This document shows positions 1 through 6,300 of a stretch of DNA of 10,696 nt, one piece after another. A program made the position numbers and the translations under genes. Below the pieces are notes generated by a model, which was given only the letters and a program-made list of their open reading frames with translations, searched no databases and was not told the origin of the DNA. The number at the start of each line of letters is the position of its first letter. Position 1 is the first letter of the stretch. Origin of the DNA: Chloroflexota bacterium. Lineage in GTDB: Bacteria > Chloroflexota > Limnocylindria > Limnocylindrales > Limnocylindraceae. The DNA is taken from assembly GCA_009692905.1 (NCBI GenBank), contig SHYI01000025.1, forward strand, positions 1 through 10,696, in the 5' to 3' direction.

Positions 1-421
1 CGAGGGGTGGCCCGCCGGCAGGGAGTGCCGCCAGTGCGGCCGTCAAATCGGCGAGGCGGTGTGGATTCGCCTCCCTCACCGAGACCTCCAGCGCGCCGAG
101 GAGGGGGTGCCCCTCTCGGGCGAGGTGGTCGAGTGCCGCCAGCAGGAGGGTCCCCTCACCAGCGCCGTACTCACGCCAGCGGAAGGTGGCTGGGCGGCCG
201 AGGCGCTCCCAGGTTGCGGCGGCAAGTTGCGCGATGGCAGCACCGAGGATGGGGTGCAACTCTGGCGCCGTCATGAAGTCACCGCCGCGGCCAGCCCGAC
301 GCTGGGCGGTTGCGTAGTAGCCGAGCCCAGGCTCAAGAAGGGCGCGCTCCATAAACCGCGCAAAGCTGATCGAGCCCTCGCGTTGGACCTCTTCGCGAAT
401 GAGACGCTCTACCTCTTCCAT
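1..421 (-). CDS. MidA/NDUFAF7-family SAM-dependent methyltransferase, N-terminal part (runs off left edge)
   Basis: This is the first 140 residues of a protein of the COG1565/PF02636 family, the bacterial relatives of mitochondrial NDUFAF7, a protein-arginine methyltransferase needed for complex I assembly. Visible signatures are the N-terminal segment GSISFARFMERALLEPGLGY (residues 16-35), GGDFMTAPEL (47-56), and a class I SAM-binding loop EYGAGEGTL (84-92) near the usual place for motif I. Family members usually run about 350-400 residues, so more than half is outside the window. The ATG at 421 is chosen because homologues begin a few residues before this motif. The gene diverges from folK across 34 bp; a TAGGAT hexamer 7 nt upstream could be a leaderless -10 element. 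The bacterial substrate is not established, so only the methyltransferase fold is firm. The track-style antisense reading frames over this stretch show no family resemblance. Confidence 0.88.
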   Translation of the reverse strand, partial: MEEVERLIREEVQREGSISFARFMERALLEPGLGYYATAQRRAGRGGDFMTAPELHPILGAAIAQLAAATWERLGRPATFRWREYGAGEGTLLLAALDHLAREGHPLLGALEVSVREANPHRLADLTAALAALPAGGPPL

Positions 422-428
422 GCAGTAG

Positions 429-434
429 ATCCTA
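429..434 (-). promoter_or_regulatory. Candidate -10 hexamer (TAGGAT) for the MidA-like gene
   Basis: Reading on the minus strand, TAGGAT fits the TANNNT pattern and ends 7 nt before the ATG at 421. That distance would place the transcription start at or one base from the start codon, as in leaderless mRNAs. There is no room for a separate -35 element between it and the opposing gene's own candidate. A six-base match in a short spacer is weak evidence, and an AGG within the same hexamer could instead act as a ribosome binding site. Confidence 0.35.
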
Positions 435-442
435 CGCGGCGC

Positions 443-448
443 TACCGT
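443..448 (+). promoter_or_regulatory. Candidate -10 hexamer (TACCGT) for folK
   Basis: TACCGT fits TANNNT and ends 7 nt before the folK ATG, the same distance as the opposing candidate on the other strand. No purine-rich Shine-Dalgarno sequence precedes folK, which is consistent with a leaderless transcript. The call rests on position and pattern only. Confidence 0.35.
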
Positions 449-455
449 CGGGCAC

Positions 456-1046
456 ATGCGTGAGCTCGTCCTACACCTAGGGATCGGGGCCAACCTCGAC
501 GACCCTGTCGCCACGCTTGCCGAGGCGGTCGTCGCGCTCGCGCATATTCCTGGCTGGAGCCTTGAGCAGGTCTCGCCGCTCTACCGCACCACCCCGGTCG
601 GCCTCGTTGATCAACCAGAGTTCTTCAACGCCGCTCTCCGGATGCGCGCGACGCTTCCGGAAGAGCCGGCTGCGGCGGCAATTGAGGTGCTCACGCGCGT
701 CAAGGAGCTAGAGCGACTCTTCGGCCGCGTGCCAACGGTAAGGTTCGGCCCGCGCCGTCTCGACATTGACATCATCGCGATGGAGAACATCGCGGTAGTG
801 CATCCGCGACCACACGGTACGGAGCCCGACGGTGCTGATGCTGATCGGCCGCTGGTTGTTCCGCATCCAGCCGCTACCGAACGTCTCTTCGTCTTGGCGC
901 CACTCGCCGACATCTCTCCAACGCTAAAGGCGCCGGGGTGGCAAGGAACTGCACGCGAGCTACGTGATGTTCAGCGACGCCTTGAAGGTGATGCTGCTGC
1001 GCTCTGCGTCGGCGCATGGGATCCGGCGGCGCTGCGCTGGGTGTAG
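456..1046 (+). CDS. folK: 2-amino-4-hydroxy-6-hydroxymethyldihydropteridine diphosphokinase (HPPK)
   Basis: HPPK transfers pyrophosphate from ATP to 6-hydroxymethyl-7,8-dihydropterin in cytoplasmic folate synthesis, just before dihydropteroate synthase. The 196-residue protein has the family landmarks in order: the start strand with GANL (residues 11-14), SPLYRTTPVG (40-49), DQPEFFNAA (52-60), and the signature RFGPRRLDIDII (96-107), which contains the two Mg-binding aspartates D103 and D105. PHPAATERLFVLAPLADI (136-153) follows. Between the signature and PHP lies a segment about 15 residues longer than usual (about 110-130), rich in His, Pro and Asp. The ATG at 456 gives a normal N-terminus; no clear ribosome binding site precedes it. 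The gene stands alone among folate genes here, diverging from the MidA-like gene and converging on purH with a 4-bp gap. Family assignment is firm. Confidence 0.95.
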   Translation: MRELVLHLGIGANLDDPVATLAEAVVALAHIPGWSLEQVSPLYRTTPVGLVDQPEFFNAALRMRATLPEEPAAAAIEVLTRVKELERLFGRVPTVRFGPRRLDIDIIAMENIAVVHPRPHGTEPDGADADRPLVVPHPAATERLFVLAPLADISPTLKAPGWQGTARELRDVQRRLEGDAAALCVGAWDPAALRWV

Positions 1047-1076
1047 TGCCTTAGCGACGGTAGTGTCGCCGCCCAG
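1037..1076. terminator. Nested inverted repeat at the folK/purH convergence, possible bidirectional terminator
   Basis: Outer arms CTGGG (1037-1041) and CCCAG (1072-1076) enclose inner arms GCGAC (1054-1058) and GTCGC (1065-1069) around a six-base loop. The structure spans both stop codons and the 4-bp gap. There is no T-rich tract on either strand, so it is not a textbook intrinsic terminator, and such arms arise often by chance in GC-rich DNA. Confidence 0.3.
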
Positions 1077-2433
1077 TGAAGACCATCGCAATGCCGTGAC
1101 GATCGGCGATCTCGATTGCCGCTGCATCGCGACGTGAGCCGCCCGGCTGAACAATGGCGGTGACACCAGCGGCTGCTGCGGCGGCAATCCCCTCTGCAAA
1201 TGGGAAGTACGCATCACTGGCCATCACTGCACCACGTGCGCGCTCTCCCGCCTGGTTGAGCGCAATGTCAACGGCGACGCGACGGTTCACTTGTGCGGCA
1301 CCAATGCCGAGTGTTGCAGCACCGCGCGCTACTACGATGGCGTTTGACCGAATGTGTCGAACGATGCGCCAAGAGAAGAGTAGGTCGGTGAGCTCGTCAA
1401 GTGTTGGGCGGCGTTCGGTGACGACACGAAGTTGCGAACGCTCAATGTTTCCGGTGTCGGCTGTTTGCAAGAGTACCGCGCCGCTGACGCCAATCATGTC
1501 GAACTCTGTTGCGCGATAAGAGGGGTCAATGACGACGCTCAGTTCTGGTCGCGTGCGCAGCGCCTCCGCAGCGCCATCATCTGCAAGTGCTGGCGCGAGC
1601 ACCGATTCAAATGTTCCCGATGCGATCACGGCGGCAACGGCGCGATCAATTGGAACGTTAAGGACAACGATTGAGCCGGAGCTTGCCGCTGCATCTGTCT
1701 CAATCGCGCGCGTGAGTGCACCGAGCGCCGTCTCGGCGGTTGCGACGCCAATCGGATCTGTGTGTCGAATAAGCGCGACGCTCGGCGTTGGTAGGTCGGC
1801 AACAAGTCGCGAGCCAGCGTCGAGGTCGAGTAGGTCGTTGAGGCTGGGCTCTTGCCCCTGCAGCACTCGAGCGCCCATGATCCCCGCATCTGCGGTGTGT
1901 ACGCGCCGGTACGCCGCGGCGGCCTGGTGCTGATTCTCGCCGTGGCCAAATGTACGAATGCGCTCAAGCACAATTACGTCACGGGCTGGCATGGCGCTCT
2001 CGCTGTCGCGAACCAGTGGCGCAACATGGGCCGCAATGACGAGGGCCGCCGAACGCCGGAGTTCGTTCCGCAGTGCGGTCAAGTTGCCAGTGGATCCCAT
2101 GTCGGAGAGGAGGTCGCCGATCGCAGTTGGGTCAACAACGATGATCGGCCCCTCCTCGGCGGCGAGGAGTGCTCGTGTAATGGCGACGATTGCGGCGGGT
2201 GGGGCCTCGGCCCCTGCCGGGGCGATCAGGAGGTCGGTGCTGGTAAGGCTCGCCGCCGCCTGATCGAGGGTTGCGGCATCGGCATGTTCGGTCACCTGGA
2301 TCTCTTCCGCCCGAAGGTGCGGGGCGGCGGGACCAGCTTCCACCGTGGCCCCACGGGCGATAAGGGTCGCGAGGATGGGTGTCAGCCCTGCGAGGGCGGG
2401 GCTCTCGGGGGAGATCAGCAGAAGGACGCGCAT
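1051..2433 (-). CDS. purH: PurH-like AICAR formyltransferase with degenerate IMP cyclohydrolase domain
   Basis: PurH normally catalyses the last two steps of IMP synthesis: formylation of AICAR (C-terminal domain), then ring closure (N-terminal MGS-like domain). This copy has 460 residues against about 510-530 usual. The C-terminal part is clear: GHGENQHQ (163-170) for GENPHQ, LQGQEPSLNDLLDLDA (191-206), IRHTDPIGVA (222-231) for VKHANPCGVA, SWRIVRHIRSNAIVVA (354-369), LGIGAAQ (375-381), DAYFPF (407-412), VQPGGSRRD (428-436) and the ending GIAMVFTGRRHYRR. The first about 150 residues keep only a faint outline (IIVVDP at 97-102). The GFPE/DGRVKTLHP and NLYPF segments are missing, so cyclohydrolase activity is doubtful. 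R223 replaces the catalytic Lys next to H224. The start at 2433 was preferred over a 38-residue extension because MRVLLLIS matches the domain's usual first strand; no good ribosome binding site is seen. It may be an active transformylase with altered partners or a paralogue. Confidence 0.85.
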   Translation of the reverse strand: MRVLLLISPESPALAGLTPILATLIARGATVEAGPAAPHLRAEEIQVTEHADAATLDQAAASLTSTDLLIAPAGAEAPPAAIVAITRALLAAEEGPIIVVDPTAIGDLLSDMGSTGNLTALRNELRRSAALVIAAHVAPLVRDSESAMPARDVIVLERIRTFGHGENQHQAAAAYRRVHTADAGIMGARVLQGQEPSLNDLLDLDAGSRLVADLPTPSVALIRHTDPIGVATAETALGALTRAIETDAAASSGSIVVLNVPIDRAVAAVIASGTFESVLAPALADDGAAEALRTRPELSVVIDPSYRATEFDMIGVSGAVLLQTADTGNIERSQLRVVTERRPTLDELTDLLFSWRIVRHIRSNAIVVARGAATLGIGAAQVNRRVAVDIALNQAGERARGAVMASDAYFPFAEGIAAAAAAGVTAIVQPGGSRRDAAAIEIADRHGIAMVFTGRRHYRR

Positions 2434-2454
2434 GCTGCTGATGGTGGCATACTC

Positions 2455-2491
2455 GCTCACACAAACCCGCACGCTGTTGTGCTGGGTGAGC
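2455..2491. promoter_or_regulatory. Divergent spacer with 6-bp inverted repeat
   Basis: The 82-bp spacer between purH and the small membrane protein gene must hold the signals for both. It contains GCTCAC (2455-2460) and GTGAGC (2486-2491), an inverted repeat with 25 bp between arms, which could be an operator. No convincing -35/-10 pair was found on either strand. The arms are short, so chance is a real alternative. Confidence 0.2.
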
Positions 2492-2515
2492 CGAAACCTA
2501 GCGAGTGAGGACAAG

Positions 2516-2929
2516 ATGTTTCGTTGGCCCTGGGAGTACCTCTTCACCGTCTTGAACGCCGATCTTGGAACGTTCTACACGCCGTTCTGGATTGCAAACC
2601 TGGTGCTCTTCCTCGCAACGATCCTGGTCTATTCGTTCGCGACCCGCGGCGCTCGTGGGCGAGGGGTGGTCGGCGACGAGTGGGAGTACATCCTCTGGAT
2701 CAGCCTCGGCACCTTCGGCATGAATCTGGTCTACGCCGCATTCCAGTGGTACGGCATTTTCCCTATTGCCACCACGCTTGTTGGGCTTCTTGCGCTGCGC
2801 GACACCGTCACGAAGCGTTTCCCTCCACTCATCGCCGCTGAGGCGGAGCATGCCGCTCTCTTGCGCACGCGCCGTCAGGTTGCCGACGGTGTTGAGGCGA
2901 CCATTCGCCCAGCGAACCGTCGCGGATAG
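2516..2929 (+). CDS. Small hypothetical membrane protein, three predicted helices
   Basis: No family was recognised. The 137-residue product opens with an aromatic segment (MFRWPWEYLF) and has hydrophobic helices at about residues 23-43, 57-78 and 80-95. A charged cytoplasmic-type tail of about 40 residues follows, rich in Arg and Ala (KRF at 100-102, RTRR at 117-120). The start at 2516 is supported by GAGG at 2507-2510, five bases upstream. The frame stays open further upstream, but that would run into the purH start region and lacks such a site. The cupin-like gene follows after 36 bp on the same strand, so the two may be co-transcribed. Composition matches the neighbours. Function is unknown. 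Confidence 0.75.
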   Translation: MFRWPWEYLFTVLNADLGTFYTPFWIANLVLFLATILVYSFATRGARGRGVVGDEWEYILWISLGTFGMNLVYAAFQWYGIFPIATTLVGLLALRDTVTKRFPPLIAAEAEHAALLRTRRQVADGVEATIRPANRRG

Positions 2930-2938
2930 CCCTTTGGT

Positions 2939-2954
2939 GTGCGCAGCTGCGCAC
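2939..2954. repeat. 16-bp perfect palindrome upstream of the cupin-like gene
   Basis: GTGCGCAGCTGCGCAC reads the same on both strands. It lies in the 36-bp gap between the small membrane protein gene and the cupin-like gene, ending just before the likely ribosome binding site (GGA, 2958-2960). It could be a dimeric repressor operator, an mRNA hairpin that limits read-through or translation, or chance in GC-rich sequence. No T-run follows, so it is not a standard terminator. Confidence 0.5.
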
Positions 2955-2965
2955 TGCGGAAGAGC

Positions 2966-3346
2966 ATGAACATCCGAAGTTTTGGCCCTGGTCATCGACG
3001 TGCCGACCGCGCTGCGGGCTCCCAGGGTGTTCTCAGTAGCGCCATCTTCTCAAACGACATCGCGCAGATCACTGAGTTCACAGTCACGCCAGGCGGCACC
3101 TACGGCCCGCTGCGCAGTGCTGGTGATGTTGTGCTCGTGGTGATTGAGGGTGGCGGATGGGTTACCGCCCACGACACCCGGGTGCAACTTGCCGCTGGTG
3201 AGTCACTGCATCTTGAGCGACTAACGCCCTACAGCATCGCTGCCCGAGAGTTGCCGCTACGCGCGATCCTCGTCGAGCTTTCTGCGAGCAGCGTGACCGA
3301 GTCGGCTCGCACCATAGGCACCAGCGGCGGCGGCGCAGAGGAGTAG
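2966..3346 (+). CDS. Small cupin-like hypothetical protein
   Basis: The 126-residue protein looks like a single small cupin (beta-barrel) domain. ITEFTVTPGGTYGP (35-48), GDVVLVVIEGGGWV (53-66), VQLAAGESLHLERLTPYSI (73-91) and LRAILVEL (98-105) follow the usual order of strands and Gly-Asp/Glu turns. In metal-binding cupins the first motif carries HxH and the second a His. Here those positions are Leu-Arg-Ser and Tyr-Ser, so a metal site is unlikely, and ligand or structural roles are open. ATG 2966 has GGA five bases from the start codon; a GTG at 2939 inside the palindrome is less likely. The last about 21 residues (Ser/Thr/Gly-rich) follow the final strand and lie antisense to the end of the glycosyltransferase gene. 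The cupin call is by pattern only. Confidence 0.65.
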   Translation: MNIRSFGPGHRRADRAAGSQGVLSSAIFSNDIAQITEFTVTPGGTYGPLRSAGDVVLVVIEGGGWVTAHDTRVQLAAGESLHLERLTPYSIAARELPLRAILVELSASSVTESARTIGTSGGGAEE

Positions 3347-6300
3347 CACGCCAACGACGAGTGTCGCGCTACTGACAAGCGCGGCCTCGGCGGAACTTTC
3401 AAGGGTGACGCCGAATTGGAACGGCCAGGCCCATGTTGGCAGTACGCCCTGGTACCAGTTATGAACGCCAGTTGGGAGTGGCAGCGCTGACCAGTTTGGA
3501 TACCAGAGAAGTGCGACTGCAGCGATGCTGCCGATGGTGATCGTAAAGATGCGACGCATATCGGTCGCTCCGAGGATTGACCATGCGGCCACCGTTGCGG
3601 GAACAAGCGCAATTGCACCAACGAGTGGTCCTGGTGTGCCGAACCCTCCCGAGAGGCAGACCTGGCTCTCCGGGTAGACGCTCGTCACTCCTGCGAGTGC
3701 GCAGAGCGCGCCAGTAGCCATCCAAAGGACTGGCGCAGCGAGCACTGCGCATGCGCCACCAATGCGCACGATCTGCGCAGCGCGCTGCGATCCGGCGCGA
3801 AGATCAGCCAAGAGAAGTGCGAGGCCGATCAGGGCGATCTGTGAAGTTGGGTAGTAGTGATATTGGAATGCGACGCGATCGATGCGCGCCCACGGTAGCC
3901 AGAGCGCAAGGCCGAGAACGAGTACCGATGCGAGGCCCCAGCTTCGTCGGCGCCACGCCTCTGCTGCAAGCCAGAGCGCACCGCCGATGCTAAGGACGCG
4001 CGAGAGCACGTTGCCGCCGTCGTACACCGCGGCGGTCCATGAGCTGCCGCCCGCAGTGAAGCTCGACTGGAAGAGCCAGACAGGCTTCAAGTCGAGCGGC
4101 CACGCCCACCATGGTGAGCTCGCAGCATGCGCGGCGCGCAGCGTGTCGTGATAGCGATACATCGACGCCGTGAGGTCGGTCAGCGTCTGTCCGCTGTTGC
4201 CGATCGGCCAACCGGTAATCAACTGATTGCCGAGCGCCGCCCACGGCAAGTAGCTCGCGATGTAGACGCCAAGCGGAAGTGCGGCGAGCGTAAAGAGGAC
4301 GAGCGTCGCCTCACCCGGGAGCGAGAGGAGTCCGAGGAGTGAGCGTGGGGTTGCTTCGCGCCGCGAGATGCCACCAGCGCGATGGATGGCCACGCCTGTC
4401 ACCGCAAGGAGTAGTACCAGCACGGCGGCAAACGGCAGATTTGGGATGCGGGTGGAGCCGTCGGCGACCGCGAGCGCTGGCGGGAGAAGCACGGCGCCGA
4501 GTAGGGCGAGCCCGCCCGCGACCAGTAGGCGCCCTGGCGCTGTTCGCGCGAGCCAGATGATGCCGAGACCGAAGATGCCGTAGAGGGCGACCCACTTGCT
4601 CGCCAGCGCTCCGCCGAGCAGAAGTCCGGCCACGACGAGGAGGAGCCCCCCAGAGAGGGCGCCTCGCGCGCGACCCTGCAGCCATGCCACGAAGGCGACC
4701 GCGCCGCCAAGCAGGAGGGCGAGGAGGTAGACGTCATTCATGCCGATGCGGCTCTGCACGAACCCGGCCCCGTCGAGCAGGGCGAGTACGCCGACGAGGG
4801 CGGCGACGTCGCGGCGCTCCGTCAGGAGCCGCGCCAAGAGAACCAGGAGGGCTGCGGCGAGTGCGCCGGCAATCACCCCAGGCCAGCGCCAGCCAGCGGC
4901 GAGGTCGCCCACGCTCACCTGTGTCATGGCACCAGATGGCGCCGCAATAAGTAGCTCGCCGTTGCCGCCATCAGCACGCTCGGCTGAGGCGTCAAGGGCT
5001 GCGCCGCTCACGCCAAGCGTGAGTGCATCAGCGCCCACGGCAACATCGGCAAATCGGGCGTTGCCGTTCGGCTCAACCGTCCACAGCGATGCGCCGACGC
5101 CGTCGGGTCCAGGTGCCACCACGTGCACCATGCGGCTTGCGCCGTTGGGCACGATCGCCGTGGCGCCCGGGATCGTGATCTGCGAGATGAGCGTCGTGCT
5201 CTCGCTCTTTGCGTTGTACACCCGTACGCCATCGCGACCCGCTACGTAGAGTCGCAGCGAGTCAAACCAGTCCACAGCCGCAACGGCAGCCGCGCCGCCC
5301 TCAATGGGCGAGGATCGCATGGTCGACAGATCAAGTGCCGCGTAGCTCGTCAGCCCGCTTGCGCTCGTCACAAAGATTCGCTCCTCATCATCCACCGTGA
5401 GCGCGAGTACCGACGTCCCGCGCACAAGTGGTGCGCTTGCCACGACAACTCCATCACGCATGATCAGCACCTGATCGCGTTGCACAAGGGCAACACCGCC
5501 ATCAGTAAGTGGCGCAATGCCCAGGGTGGCACCGCCGGTTGATGTCCACGTGCGCAGGCCGCTTGCGCCGCCCTGATCGGCGGTAACGCGGTCGACCGAA
5601 AAGATTGTGCCGGTTTCAGTAGCGCCCCAGAGTGAGCCATCGTGGGCGGCGAGCAGTTGCGAAACGCTGCGTAGTGGAAGTGTGCCAAGGACTGCGCGCG
5701 TTGATGCGTCAATCACGCTGATCTCGTCTGGCCCTGCGATCCAAATTCGGCCGGGGCTTAGTGCATCCTCTGGCCGAATCGCAATTGCGCCGACCCTTGT
5801 TGGGTATGTTGTTTGCGCATCGACACGAGGTGCGCCAAACGTTTCGAGACCGAGTGCAATGAGGTACTTGGCGAGATGTGGGTGTGTGTACTCATAGATC
5901 GCATGCGGCTCGCCGTACTTCCAGTCTTGCATAAACTCTGTTGCGGTTCGCACGTGGTAGACCTCATCAAACTGGAAGTGCGTCGGTTCACCAACGCGCC
6001 AACCTCTCAGTGACAGGGTGCTCACTGTCACCAGGATCAAAAGCCAGAGATCAATCCGTGTGAGGGTTCGGCGAGGCTCCGGCTTTGCGATCACCGCCCG
6101 TCGCGGCACAGCGTCAACCTGTTTCCGCTGCGTGGCTGCTGGTCGCGCACTTGCTGTGCGTCTTTCGGTGCTCCACGCTAGCCAGATTGCTGCGAACAGC
6201 GTTGCGGTGATTGCGATCGCTGTAGCCGTCACCGCAATCGATGTGTGGAGTACGTCGGTGAAAACGCCAAGGTTTGGTAAGCCCGGGTTCTGGAAGTACG

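Noticed and set aside
59..463. Plus-strand reading frames of 89 and 134 codons over the first 460 bases
   Set aside because: They are antisense to the MidA-like gene, whose motifs are clear, and their translations are low-complexity Arg/Gly/Pro with no family resemblance. GC-rich DNA produces such open frames routinely.
1852..2508. 218-codon plus-strand frame antisense to purH
   Set aside because: No recognisable motif; its composition is that of an antisense shadow of the PurH coding frame.
2434..2547. 38-residue N-terminal extension of PurH
   Set aside because: It would use the divergent spacer and overlap the opposing gene's start. The extension has no similarity to PurH, while the protein from 2433 starts with the expected first strand.
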